Positions 1 through 8,987 of a DNA stretch of 47,666 bases are shown here, one piece after another (position 1 is the first letter of the stretch; the number at the start of each line of letters is the position of its first letter). This DNA is from Planctomycetes bacterium UBA1146 (lineage in GTDB: Bacteria > Planctomycetota > UBA8108 > UBA1146). Under the pieces are notes generated by a model. The model did not search any database and was not told the DNA's origin. It saw only the letters and a list, made by a program, of their open reading frames with translations. The translations under genes were made by a program, and so were the position numbers. The DNA lies in contig DCAA01000026.1 of NCBI GenBank assembly GCA_002311345.1, forward strand, positions 355 through 48,020. The letters run 5' to 3'.

Positions 1-2681
1 GGTTTGGCGTCCGCGTAGATCCCATCAAGAGCCTGGACAGCAGTCTGCCCGGTGCCCCCGGAAGGAGGATCGATGCGCGGAACCGACAGCGGAGATCCGG
101 GCACGTTGGCATCATTACTGGGACTATTCGCTGGCTGGTCATCGGTGGTCACTACCTGGTACCAGTTGAAGTGATGACCCCCTAGCGCCGCAGCAGCCGC
201 TGCCAGGTTCCCCGCCAGGCCGAAGGTTTCGAAAACCGCCTCGACTGGCGAGTTCGGATCTCCCGTCTCGGTGATGGTGATGGTCCCCAACTCGGTTTCG
301 CCCGACAGGATCGAAATCTCGACATCGCTTAGATCGAGAATGGGTGCCTCTACCCCGAGAAGGCCGCCATTCATGAGAGACATCTGCTTGGCGGAACTCA
401 CCATCCAGGACTGCTCGCCGAGCTGCATGCTGAACCCCATATCAACGCTAGGAAGAGCAAAGGAACCGTGATCTCCAGCGATGAAATGAGACGCTCCACC
501 AGTGTGGAGGTCAGCCGGATAGTCCTTGATGATGTTGGAGGAGAAAACAACGCCCGACAACTCGGGACGAGGCAGAGAAGCCATCCGCGCCAGCGGAAAA
601 CTGCCACCGAGATAGGACGGTTCCGCGATGCCAACGTAGACTCCCGGATCTGTGGCGCCATTGGGCAATAGTGCCAGCGGAGTTCCTACTATCTGTGCGT
701 AAAAACCTGTCCCGAGGCTATCGTTGGGAACAACGGTATCGGGAAGCCAGAAACCGAAAATGTTGTCTGAGGTCGGCTTTCCACCGACGACGATCCCCAT
801 GTGGATCGGCACCTTCTGTGCGGCACGGCGGATGTGGTTGACCGGATCGATTCCATCGGCGACGGCAGAAATGACGCTGATCGCCTGTTCTGCGCGTGTG
901 CTGCCCTGAACCAGGCCTTCTCCGGCGAAGAAGTTGAGTAACCTCGGATTGTAGATCGGTGAGTTCTCGAGCATCTTCGCGATGCCTCCACCGGTGACGT
1001 TCAACTCGGCCGAGGAGATATAGCCCTCCGGCATCGCACTGAGGAAGGTGCTTCCGATCAGCCCCCCGAGCGAGTGCCCCACGTAATGAATCTCGTCAGT
1101 AAAATCATTTGTAGTATCACCATCGCCGTTTTGATCCCAACCCGGTATCGAGATGGTCAACAACGCCAGATCACAGACGGCCTGCATCCAGACCGCTCGC
1201 GAACTGATGAGGCTGGGAAAGTTGAGGAAATATTCACCACTGGGATCGATTATCCCATCGGATCCGGGTTCACCGGTGTCGTTATCGATCAAGTCGATCG
1301 CGAGCGTCCGTTCTTCCCCCGGAAGGCTGCCGCTGCCGCCAGCGTAGTAGGGGTTGATGAGTTCGGTTCCATGCAACGGCGCATCCATGGAGATTACCGC
1401 GAAGCCCGCGTTGCAAAAAATCGAGGTGAACGCGGTCGCATCGAAGCGACTACGGGTGATCCCGTGCTGGAAGATCACCACCGGCCAGGGCCCAGGCTCA
1501 TTCGGCGTCATGATCAGCACTGGAACCTCATGAGAACCCACCTGAATAACGCTGGGGTTATAGCGAGTCGGAAAAGCATTGTTGGGAGGATCGGTAGTGT
1601 TCTGGTAAACAACGCTGCCGTTTTGCCAGTATCCGGTGACGGCTGTTACCCAACCGGCAGGCCCGGAAGAATCCCCGGGATAGAAGGTCGGCAAAGTGAT
1701 GGTGCCCTGGGCAAGAGTCGCGCTGTAGTTGTTCCCAATATCGACCCCCGCCACGTTCAGCAGGAAATCATGCACATTGGACAAACCGGGCACCGGCAGC
1801 GCAGTTGTGACCGCAGCAGGTCCACCGGCCATGGTTGTCGCAACCGCTCCATCGAGGACATCGGTGACGCTTTGACAGGTGAAAGAATTGGTCACGACGA
1901 CCGAATTCGGATCCATTCCCTGTCCCGCCAGCAACTGGAGACTCTGAGACACCACCGCTCCGATTGCGTTGGCAAAACCATCGGTGGCGGCATTGCCGGT
2001 GTTCTCGGGGATTCCGTTGGCCATCCGGTCGAACTGGTCGGAGCGAATCACCGGGTTGCCGCGGAAATCGAGCACGCCACTGGTCACGGCGACCAGGATG
2101 CCCCGGGAAAGACCTCCGAGGGAAACATTGTCGGAAGCACGCCAGGGCACCTTCGGCTTGACCATGATCTGGTACTGGACGCTCCTGGTCAGACTGACGG
2201 CGTAATCGGAGTCAGCCTGTAACTCGCGGATGATGCTCACCGGAAGAGCAATCGGCACACCGACCGCATTGAAAGAATCGGAAGGTGGACTGATGGCAAC
2301 CTCGAACACCCGCACCGTTTCTCCACCGAGGACACTGGTGGGATCGATGTTATGGGTGAAATCGACCTGCATCGGCATTGTGGTCGAGAAGCCATCGAGA
2401 AATCCCTGAGCGACCAGCACATCACCAGTGTCGGCAGCATCAGTGGCAGACGGGATGATCGGAGTGTTGGTGACCATGGCACCTGGAGCTCCCGCAACTT
2501 CGAGTGCCATCTCGTTGAGCGCCGCATAGGTGATAAACAAATCGGACGGGAAGGGAACCGAGAAAGCCCCCGTCGAGAACTCCGCCTCTGTCGGCGGAGG
2601 GGACAAGGTGAATTTCTTGTTATTGCAACCCGAGACCCCGATGATGAAAGAGACGCAGATCATGAGCAGAAGACGACTCAT
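1..2681 (-). CDS. Secreted lipoprotein lipase/esterase, alpha/beta hydrolase (3' end outside window)
   Basis: I translated the open minus frame from an ATG at 2681 to the window edge: 893 residues without a stop, so the C-terminus is missing. An AGGAGG lies 6 nt before the ATG. The N-terminus is a lipoprotein signal: a hydrophobic stretch, then lipobox VSGC with the acylated Cys at 19. Residues about 22-60 resemble the N-terminal domain of bacterial extracellular lipases of the VolA type (PFPSDL). An alpha/beta hydrolase core follows, with an oxyanion-type FQHG near 404-407 and the nucleophile elbow GHSLGG with Ser537. A GDHG around His738 may supply the catalytic His. It probably hydrolyses lipids or esters at the cell surface. 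The hydrolase fold and lipoprotein nature are well supported; the substrate is inferred. The plus-strand reading frames inside it are shadows. Confidence 0.85.
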   Translation of the reverse strand, partial: MSRLLLMICVSFIIGVSGCNNKKFTLSPPPTEAEFSTGAFSVPFPSDLFITYAALNEMALEVAGAPGAMVTNTPIIPSATDAADTGDVLVAQGFLDGFSTTMPMQVDFTHNIDPTSVLGGETVRVFEVAISPPSDSFNAVGVPIALPVSIIRELQADSDYAVSLTRSVQYQIMVKPKVPWRASDNVSLGGLSRGILVAVTSGVLDFRGNPVIRSDQFDRMANGIPENTGNAATDGFANAIGAVVSQSLQLLAGQGMDPNSVVVTNSFTCQSVTDVLDGAVATTMAGGPAAVTTALPVPGLSNVHDFLLNVAGVDIGNNYSATLAQGTITLPTFYPGDSSGPAGWVTAVTGYWQNGSVVYQNTTDPPNNAFPTRYNPSVIQVGSHEVPVLIMTPNEPGPWPVVIFQHGITRSRFDATAFTSIFCNAGFAVISMDAPLHGTELINPYYAGGSGSLPGEERTLAIDLIDNDTGEPGSDGIIDPSGEYFLNFPSLISSRAVWMQAVCDLALLTISIPGWDQNGDGDTTNDFTDEIHYVGHSLGGLIGSTFLSAMPEGYISSAELNVTGGGIAKMLENSPIYNPRLLNFFAGEGLVQGSTRAEQAISVISAVADGIDPVNHIRRAAQKVPIHMGIVVGGKPTSDNIFGFWLPDTVVPNDSLGTGFYAQIVGTPLALLPNGATDPGVYVGIAEPSYLGGSFPLARMASLPRPELSGVVFSSNIIKDYPADLHTGGASHFIAGDHGSFALPSVDMGFSMQLGEQSWMVSSAKQMSLMNGGLLGVEAPILDLSDVEISILSGETELGTITITETGDPNSPVEAVFETFGLAGNLAAAAAALGGHHFNWYQVVTTDDQPANSPSNDANVPGSPLSVPRIDPPSGGTGQTAVQALDGIYADAK

Positions 2682-2848
2682 GTGGATCCTCCTGTGAATT
2701 ATTCGAAATGGTCCGAAACACCCCTGAAATTTCCATCGACATCGGGGAAACAATCGAACGGCCTCTGATCGTACCGGAGACCACCGATTTTCCACGCGCC
2801 ATACCAAGGGAAAGTCTCCAGATGGTCTACGAGACCCTTACCCAGATG

Positions 2849-3313
2849 TCAATCGTAGAGGGGACCGCGAAACTCGATCCAGGCGTTCAGGTGGGCCTCC
2901 TGGAGCCGTTTCATCGCCTCCGACCCCTCCACGTCGATATCGTCATGACCCAGCAGGTGTAACAGGCCATGGATCAGGTACAGATGAACTTCTCTCAACG
3001 GGGCCCATCCTCGCTCCTGAGCTTGCCTGTCAGCCGTTTCGGTCGAGATCACGATTTCCCCGTCGAGCAGCCGCGAAACCGTCTTCTCGAGTGGGAAGGT
3101 GATGACATCGGTGGCACTCTGATCACCCAGGAAATCGCCATGGAGTTGCGTGATGCGCTCATCATCAACGAAGCAGATTCCTATCCGACCGCCATGACTC
3201 TCACGTCCCAGTACGAATCGAACCAACTCCTCGACCGACGTGGAATCGATGGAGATAGTTTTCTGGAGATCCTGGATTTCCACCTCGACCTCGAACAGGG
3301 GGGCCTCGCTCAT
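2849..3313 (-). CDS. ybeY: Endoribonuclease YbeY (rRNA maturation factor)
   Basis: A 154-residue protein of normal family length. YbeY is a zinc-dependent single-strand endoribonuclease used in 16S rRNA 3'-end maturation and 70S quality control. The signature zinc-binding motif HGLLHLLGHDD is present near residues 114-124, preceded by the usual SATDVITFPL segment. The ATG overlaps the stop of the upstream HD phosphohydrolase gene by 4 bp (ATGA), so the two are probably translationally coupled. The order phoH, HD-domain gene, ybeY is a common bacterial arrangement and supports the call. Cytoplasmic. Confidence 0.95.
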   Translation of the reverse strand: MSEAPLFEVEVEIQDLQKTISIDSTSVEELVRFVLGRESHGGRIGICFVDDERITQLHGDFLGDQSATDVITFPLEKTVSRLLDGEIVISTETADRQAQERGWAPLREVHLYLIHGLLHLLGHDDIDVEGSEAMKRLQEAHLNAWIEFRGPLYD

Positions 3314-4926
3314 GAACGTCGAGTCGTCACGGTAGGATCCTGCGAGGAATCCGATGCTGAATCGGATGCTGAATCGGAATCACCCTCAGAATCACCGGAG
3401 GAATCGTCCACCTCTGTCGGATATTTGACCCGACCATGATGGATCGCGTTGAGTACGCGGACAAAGGCATCCTCGATTCGATGCAAATCACTCATCGTCA
3501 ACTCGCACTCATCGAGTTGCTCCTCCTGAGCGCGGGCCTGGACGATATTTCGAACGTGCTGACGTACTCGTGTCGGTGTCGGATCGGAAAGGGTTCTCGA
3601 GGAGGCTTCCACACCATCTGCAAGCATCAGTATTCCTGCTTCACGGAAGGTGGGTCGAGGTCCCGGATAGCGGAATGCTTCCCGGGTTCGATCTGCTTCT
3701 TCCTCATCGACCTGCTGGGCCTTCTTGTTGAAGAAGAACTCGACCACCGAAGTGCCATGGTGCATCGGGATCATGTCGACAATCGGTTTCGGAAGGTGCT
3801 CTTCCTCGGCGATCCTCATTCCATCCTTGACGTGGGCGATGACCACCAAACGAGACATCTCGGGAGAGAGGCGGTCATGGACGTTCTCCCCTCCCTGGAT
3901 ATTCTCGACGAAGTAACCGGGTTTCATCATCTTACCGATGTCGTGGTAGAGAGCGCCAACCCGGCACAGTAGCCCATTGGCACCGATGCTCGCGGCCGCT
4001 TCTTCAGCCAGTTGCCCCACCATCAGGGAATGCTGGAAGGAACCAGGAGCCAGCAGGGAAAACTCGTTGAGGAGAGGACGGTGCGTGTCCGCCAGTTCCA
4101 CCAATCGGATCTCGGTGAGCACGTCGAACCACTTCTCCAGGAAAGGAAGCGCGCTGGTGATCAACACACCTGCAGCGACACCACCAACCAGGCTCCACGA
4201 TGCATCAAGAAGGGGAGCAGTGGTCAACAGGTTGTCGAGCGTGATTCCGCGGAATGCGGTCGGATTGAGCAGCAATATAGCCACTGCCTGGGTGAGGCCA
4301 GCGAGAAAACCCACCGTCAGAATTCGAGTACGAGAACGAACCCGCTGAACTCCCTGGATGGCTACCAGGATGCCGAGAAACTGCGCCACGGCCACCGCCA
4401 CGGGATTCACATCAGGTAGTCGTACCTGAACCATGAGCGCGGTGATGGCAATCGCCACCAGCGATACCAACAAGGCGCGATTGATTCGAAGCAGGAAACC
4501 GAGCACCATCCCGAGCAATGGGACCGGCAGCAACATCACCGATACATCGGGACGCTGCAGGAGCACCCAGGTCGCCAGCAAGAAGCCGTTGAGCAACAGA
4601 AAGGTACGCCCGATCTGCAGGTCTCTTCGCTCACGTTCGAACCGCTGGGCACGCGCCAGCAACATTGCACCGACGAAGATGAGAACGACGTTGGCGAACA
4701 GTTCACCCCACTGCCAAGCTGAACCCGCCGAGAGGATGGGGGTCTCGTACCTCGTCCAGCCGACCAGGAAGGTGGCGACGAGCACCTGGATCAACAGGAT
4801 CAGAAAGTGCCGGACTCGCCGCGAGGATGCTTCATCCGAGGCGATCTGGCTCGATCGAGTCTGCCGTCTGCCGAAAGAGAGTCGCTGCCAGGTCTTACCA
4901 CCTGAGCGCAAACGCGCCTTCGCCAT
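3310..4926 (-). CDS. PgpH-like membrane HDIG phosphohydrolase, short form without extracytoplasmic domain
   Basis: A 538-residue membrane protein with about eight hydrophobic segments in the first 260 residues, then a cytoplasmic HD domain. HD-type metal ligands are visible: His299 in FQHSLMVG, HDIG at 328-331, and later histidines in IAHVKDG and PMHHGT. The family (7TM-HD, PgpH) degrades cyclic di-AMP. Members are usually 700-850 residues, with a large extracytoplasmic 7TMR-HDED domain after the first membrane helix; here that helix is followed by only about 20 residues. The C-terminus is a Ser/Asp/Glu-rich low-complexity tail. I chose the ATG at 4926 because AAAGGGG lies just upstream; an in-frame ATG at 4959 has no ribosome site. 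Cyclic di-AMP as substrate is inferred from the family. Confidence 0.85.
   Translation of the reverse strand: MAKARLRSGGKTWQRLSFGRRQTRSSQIASDEASSRRVRHFLILLIQVLVATFLVGWTRYETPILSAGSAWQWGELFANVVLIFVGAMLLARAQRFERERRDLQIGRTFLLLNGFLLATWVLLQRPDVSVMLLPVPLLGMVLGFLLRINRALLVSLVAIAITALMVQVRLPDVNPVAVAVAQFLGILVAIQGVQRVRSRTRILTVGFLAGLTQAVAILLLNPTAFRGITLDNLLTTAPLLDASWSLVGGVAAGVLITSALPFLEKWFDVLTEIRLVELADTHRPLLNEFSLLAPGSFQHSLMVGQLAEEAAASIGANGLLCRVGALYHDIGKMMKPGYFVENIQGGENVHDRLSPEMSRLVVIAHVKDGMRIAEEEHLPKPIVDMIPMHHGTSVVEFFFNKKAQQVDEEEADRTREAFRYPGPRPTFREAGILMLADGVEASSRTLSDPTPTRVRQHVRNIVQARAQEEQLDECELTMSDLHRIEDAFVRVLNAIHHGRVKYPTEVDDSSGDSEGDSDSASDSASDSSQDPTVTTRRS
3353..3376. repeat. 12-bp tandem repeat in the acidic tail of the HD protein
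   Basis: Two perfect copies of gatgctgaatcg, with degenerate flanking copies, encode the (Ser-Asp-Ser-Ala) low-complexity tail of the HD phosphohydrolase. The unit is a multiple of 3, so copy-number change would not shift the frame. Confidence 0.8.
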
Positions 4927-5109
4927 GGTTCCCCTTTCGCCCGGAACCACTCCGGGCATCGGGCGATCCGACTGGATCGCACCAAGCCGTCATCTTCCGA
5001 GGAAACGATCTGTCTGTCCAAGGGAAGACAGCGGATGCCGGGAAAGAGTTTCGCATCGAATCGGCCCAATAACCGTAACACCAATTGAATAAAGAAGTTG
5101 AGGAGCCGC

Positions 5110-6090
5110 TCAGGAGTCCCTATCGAGGCTTTCGTAGGCGTCCACGATGCGCGTCACCAGGCGATTCCTGACAATATCGGAACTCCCGAGCTCGATCCAT
5201 GCCATCCCTTTCACCGATCCCAGAACCTCGCGAGCATGAAGCAATCCGGAGGGTTGGCCCCTGGGAAGATCGAGTTGGGTCGGATCCCCCGTCACCACGA
5301 TACGAGAACCAGTCCCCATCCGGGTCAAGAACATCTTCATCTGGGCCGGTGTCGTGTTCTGGGCCTCATCAAGGATGATGAAGGCCTGGTTCAGGGTTCG
5401 ACCTCTCATGTAGGCCAGAGGCACGATCTCGATGATCTCCCGATCGCTGTACCGCTTTACTTGATCGTAATCGAGCATCTCGTGCAGCGCGTCATACAGC
5501 GGCCGAAGGTATGGATTCACCTTCTGCTGGAAGTCTCCCGGCAAAAACCCGAGTTTCTCGCCTGCCTCGACCGCTGGACGGCTGAGGATCAACTTTCGAA
5601 CCTCTCCTGTCTTGAGTGCCTGGAGAGCGGTTCGCACCGCGAGATAGGTTTTGCCCGTACCGGCAGGTCCGAGCGCCATCACGATGTCATGGGAGTCCAT
5701 CGCCTCGAGATAACGAAGTTGTCCCTCGGTTCTGGCGATCTTGCCGAAATCTCGCCGCCGGGGCCTGTCCTCGTCTTCGAACAGATTCTGTGACGATGGA
5801 TTGCCGTGATCCACCGGATCGGATTCTTCGGGCTGCTGGAATCGAACGAGAGCATCGTTTAGTTCATCCTCGACAGTGGTGGATCCGGGCAATCGATGAG
5901 CACCGAGCATCCGCTCCACAACTTGCTGGGCTGCACTCACTCCAAGTTCTGAACCCTGGAGATCGAGAACACGCCCTCGCGCTGCTGCTTCGATGGCAAA
6001 TCCAGTTCGAATCCGTCGCAGATGCGCATCGCGGATTCCAAGCACTACCTGGGCTTCGTCGTCATCTTGGAATTCGATCGTTACTTTCAA
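5110..6090 (-). CDS. phoH: PhoH family P-loop ATPase/putative RNA helicase
   Basis: A 326-residue cytoplasmic P-loop NTPase. Walker A GPAGTGKT is at 141-148 and Walker B FIILDEAQ at 237-244, followed by the PhoH-typical IVVTGDPTQLDLP segment. The N-terminal 100 residues fit the KH-like/PhoL N-terminal region. PhoH/YbeZ proteins interact functionally with YbeY in ribosome and RNA metabolism, and ybeY lies two genes downstream. The gene is separated from the HD gene by 183 bp in which I see no other gene, and follows cdsA by 15 bp, so it likely belongs to the same operon. Confidence 0.93.
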   Translation of the reverse strand: MKVTIEFQDDDEAQVVLGIRDAHLRRIRTGFAIEAAARGRVLDLQGSELGVSAAQQVVERMLGAHRLPGSTTVEDELNDALVRFQQPEESDPVDHGNPSSQNLFEDEDRPRRRDFGKIARTEGQLRYLEAMDSHDIVMALGPAGTGKTYLAVRTALQALKTGEVRKLILSRPAVEAGEKLGFLPGDFQQKVNPYLRPLYDALHEMLDYDQVKRYSDREIIEIVPLAYMRGRTLNQAFIILDEAQNTTPAQMKMFLTRMGTGSRIVVTGDPTQLDLPRGQPSGLLHAREVLGSVKGMAWIELGSSDIVRNRLVTRIVDAYESLDRDS

Positions 6091-6105
6091 CTTGTTCCCA
6101 TCCGA

Positions 6106-6933
6106 TCAATCCGCCAGCACTCTCCGCAGCAACAGCAACATCGGCACTGCCAGAAGCATGCTATCGAGCATATCGAGCAGCCCGCCGAGGCCCGGGATGG
6201 TGTTGCCCGAATCCTTGCGACCGGCAGCGCGTTTCAATGCAGATTCCTGTAGATCTGACAGTTGCCCGACCAGCGCCACCAGCACCGCGAGAAAAACCCC
6301 TTGGCTCGGTGACATTGTTGCATCACCGAGCAACTGGGCATAAGCGAATCCAACCAGTGCTGCCGACAACACCCCTCCCAGCAATCCCTCGACCGTTTTT
6401 TTCGGGCTCACAGGGTGCAATGACGTCCGGCCCATCGCCCGACCGGTGAAATACGCTCCGGTGTCTGCACTCTTCACGGTCAGAAGTGCAAATAGCACCG
6501 CATGAACTCCGAGCGGATCGGTTTCGGCCAGTATCCAGACTGCCAGCACCGGTAACGCAATCCAGCTCCCGGTCATCACCGCCGTGACCAGCCCGAAGCG
6601 TAAGGAGCGACGATTCGACGCCATCGCCTCGGCGACCAGTGATCCCAGCAATAACGGAGTGCCCAGCAGAAATACCCCCTGCTGCACCGGATCGAGGGAA
6701 TCCACGATCGCCGTCCAACCGACCCACAAGAAAACGAGACAACCGACCCAGATTCTCGCCTTGTGGTCGTCACGAAGTGTCAGCGCCTCGTAACAAGCTC
6801 CGATACCGAAGAAGAACGCAAGAGCCATGAGGCCGTAACCGTCGGTCCATTGCTGAAGATCCGCCACCAGCAAGCCGATGGAGATCAGCAAGATCGGAAC
6901 TCCCCATCGGAGTCGGTTTGTCAGACCGCTCAT
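6106..6933 (-). CDS. cdsA: Phosphatidate cytidylyltransferase
   Basis: A 275-residue polytopic membrane enzyme that makes CDP-diacylglycerol from phosphatidic acid and CTP, the branch point of phospholipid synthesis. About eight hydrophobic segments are visible. The conserved cytosolic motifs are present: KSADTGAYFTGRAMGR around 154-169, SPKKTVEG just after, and the C-terminal signature SALKRAAGRKDSGNTIPG, which continues into a GGLLDMLDS in place of the usual HGGxxDRxDS. The His and Arg of that last motif are replaced, a small departure from the PROSITE-type consensus. The ATG overlaps the uppS stop by 4 bp; uppS and cdsA are adjacent in very many bacteria. Confidence 0.94.
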   Translation of the reverse strand: MSGLTNRLRWGVPILLISIGLLVADLQQWTDGYGLMALAFFFGIGACYEALTLRDDHKARIWVGCLVFLWVGWTAIVDSLDPVQQGVFLLGTPLLLGSLVAEAMASNRRSLRFGLVTAVMTGSWIALPVLAVWILAETDPLGVHAVLFALLTVKSADTGAYFTGRAMGRTSLHPVSPKKTVEGLLGGVLSAALVGFAYAQLLGDATMSPSQGVFLAVLVALVGQLSDLQESALKRAAGRKDSGNTIPGLGGLLDMLDSMLLAVPMLLLLRRVLAD

Positions 6934-7721
6934 GCATCTCCCCCGGGAGCCGTCGTCGGAATCGAACCGAAGCGACGCACTCTCTGGGCATATTCCTCGA
7001 GCGCTACATCAAGATGATCGGCACAGAAGTCAGGCCAGAGGATGGGAATGAAATGAAGTTCGGCGTAGGAACAGTGCCATAGCAAGAAGTTGGAGATTCT
7101 GATTTCTCCCCCGGTCCGGATCAGCAGATCCAGATCGGGCATCCCGGGTTCGTAGAGATGTTCGATGACCCGTCGCTCTCGACCTTCATCGGTGCTCTCC
7201 AGAGTGGCATCTTGACGCGGAGCCTGGGACTCGAAGGCATCCGCGATCTCTGCACGCCCTCCGTAGTTGACCGCCAGACGCAGAACGATTCCATCGTTAC
7301 CCTCCGTCTCGATGGTTGCCTGTTCTATCGTTTCCCGGGTCTGATCGGGCAGTTCCTCGAGCCTTCCGATGGCACGGAATCGAACCTGCATCCGCTCCAT
7401 CTCTTCACGCTCCTGGCGAAGATGGTGAGCGAGAAGATCCATCAAGAATCGGATCTCCTGGGCCGGGCGACGCTGAAAGTTCTCGGTGGAGAGGGCGTAG
7501 CAGGTTACCTCGGCGATTCCACGATCATTAGCATCACGGATCATCTGACGAAGCGCCTCGGCGCCTTGTGAGTGGCCCTCGGTACGCGGCAGGTTGCGCT
7601 CCTCGGCCCAGCGGCCGTTGCCATCCATGATGAACCCCACATGACGAGGAACCACGGACCGGGGCAACCCCGCACCGGCCATCGAGGAGTCTCCGGAGGC
7701 GGAATCCTCGCTGGAACTCAC
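6930..7721 (-). CDS. uppS: Isoprenyl (undecaprenyl) diphosphate synthase
   Basis: A cis-prenyltransferase that makes the C55 lipid carrier for peptidoglycan and other envelope polymers. Family motifs: FIMDGNGRWA with the catalytic Asp near residue 33, CYALSTENFQRR, and the C-terminal DLLIRTGGEIRISNFLLW substrate-binding region. I start it at a GTG at 7721, giving 263 residues. The GTG overlaps the purA TGA (GTGA) and follows a GGGAGAAG. An in-frame ATG at 7760 would overlap purA by 43 bp, and an ATG at 7682 is also possible. The usual family length is about 250. Cytoplasmic or membrane-associated. Confidence 0.94.
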   Translation of the reverse strand: MSSSEDSASGDSSMAGAGLPRSVVPRHVGFIMDGNGRWAEERNLPRTEGHSQGAEALRQMIRDANDRGIAEVTCYALSTENFQRRPAQEIRFLMDLLAHHLRQEREEMERMQVRFRAIGRLEELPDQTRETIEQATIETEGNDGIVLRLAVNYGGRAEIADAFESQAPRQDATLESTDEGRERRVIEHLYEPGMPDLDLLIRTGGEIRISNFLLWHCSYAELHFIPILWPDFCADHLDVALEEYAQRVRRFGSIPTTAPGGDA

Positions 7722-8971
7722 GCGACTTCTCCCTCTACCTGGAAGGGCGAGAAGATGCATACTTCGTCACGGCGCTTACCCGTCGACAGGATCGATACAG
7801 GAATCCCAGTCGCCGCCTCGAGACGTTCGATGAAAGGTTGCATCGCTCTCTCATCGACCTGATTCCATCCCGGCCACTGTTCGACCACAGGTTCGACGGC
7901 TTCCATATCCGCCACGCTGAAGGGGAGAGATTCGAGCAACTCTTCACCTAGCCGGTAACCGGTGACAACAGGAACTGTATCTCTCCCGGTGAGAACATCC
8001 GCCTTGGTGAGTGCGAATGAATCGATATCGTTGAGAGCGGCACAATAACAAAGCATCGGAATATCGAGCCACCCAACCCGCCGCGGCCGACCGGTAGTTG
8101 TGCCGAACTCTCCTCCAGCTTCTCGCAGAGCATCAGCGGCCTCGCCAGTGATTTCAGAAGGGAAAGGACCTTCACCCACCCGTGTGCAGTAGGCCTTGGT
8201 AACTCCCACCACGTGATCAATCTTTCGCGGGGAAAAACCACTACCGGTGCCCACTCCCAGAAACGATGGACTCGAAGAAGTCACGAACGGATAGGTTCCG
8301 AAATCGATATCGAGCATGCATCCCTGAGCACCTTCGAACAGCAATTTCTTGCCGGTTGCGTGCATCTCGTTGAGTAGGTGGCAGGTATCTATCACCTGGC
8401 TGCCGAGGCGATCGCGAAGCTGTGTGCAGATCTGGACCCCCTCGGTGGCGCACTGCTCGGAAACCCCCAGAACCCGACAACGTTCAAGGAGACGAGCCTC
8501 GAGCACGTCATCGACGAAGCCGGGTTGGACGAGATCGCCCATGCGCACACCAGAACGCCCGAACTTGTCCTGGTAGGCAGGACCGATGCCCCGGAGGGTC
8601 GTGCCAATCGGGCGACTGGCCTGCTCTTCGAGGATCCGCTCGACGGCGCCATGGTGAGGCAAAACGACATGGGCACGATCGGAGATCCAGATGCGCGAGA
8701 GCGCCTCTTCCGACAGACTCTCCACTTCCTCGATCAGTTTTGCTGGCTCGATCACCATGCCATTACCAAGGATCGCCTGGATCCCGCCATGCAGAATACC
8801 GGTAGGTATATGGTGCAAGACATGGCGGACATCGCCGATGTAGACCGTGTGTCCTGCGTTGGCGCCACCTTGATAGCGAACCACCGCATCGACATCACTG
8901 GCCAGGACATCGACGATCTTGCCCTTGCCCTCGTCTCCCCAGTTCAGTCCGACAACACAGATGTGTTGCAT
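7718..8971 (-). CDS. purA: Adenylosuccinate synthetase
   Basis: A 417-residue GTP-dependent enzyme that condenses IMP and aspartate to adenylosuccinate in AMP synthesis. The N-terminal GDEGKGK P-loop, GGANAGHT, GTTLRGIGPAY and the C-terminal TGRPRRVGWLD segment are all present. The ATG at 8971 is preceded by AGGAGA at ideal spacing; the longer in-frame start at 9007 would run into serS and is not needed. The gene is 16 bp downstream of serS. Its TGA stop overlaps the uppS start, which also shows that TGA is used as a normal stop codon in this genome. Confidence 0.96.
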   Translation of the reverse strand: MQHICVVGLNWGDEGKGKIVDVLASDVDAVVRYQGGANAGHTVYIGDVRHVLHHIPTGILHGGIQAILGNGMVIEPAKLIEEVESLSEEALSRIWISDRAHVVLPHHGAVERILEEQASRPIGTTLRGIGPAYQDKFGRSGVRMGDLVQPGFVDDVLEARLLERCRVLGVSEQCATEGVQICTQLRDRLGSQVIDTCHLLNEMHATGKKLLFEGAQGCMLDIDFGTYPFVTSSSPSFLGVGTGSGFSPRKIDHVVGVTKAYCTRVGEGPFPSEITGEAADALREAGGEFGTTTGRPRRVGWLDIPMLCYCAALNDIDSFALTKADVLTGRDTVPVVTGYRLGEELLESLPFSVADMEAVEPVVEQWPGWNQVDERAMQPFIERLEAATGIPVSILSTGKRRDEVCIFSPFQVEGEVA

Positions 8972-8987
8972 CCCGGCTCTCCTGTTC

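Noticed and set aside
1074..2222. Long plus-strand open frame opposite the lipase
   Set aside because: It is rich in Arg, His and Gly with no domain; the minus strand encodes a coherent lipoprotein lipase with signal peptide and GHSLGG. Shadow frame.
2760..2848. Possible terminator after ybeY (GGTCT-CGT-AGACC)
   Set aside because: Only 5 bp of stem and no T-run; too weak to annotate.
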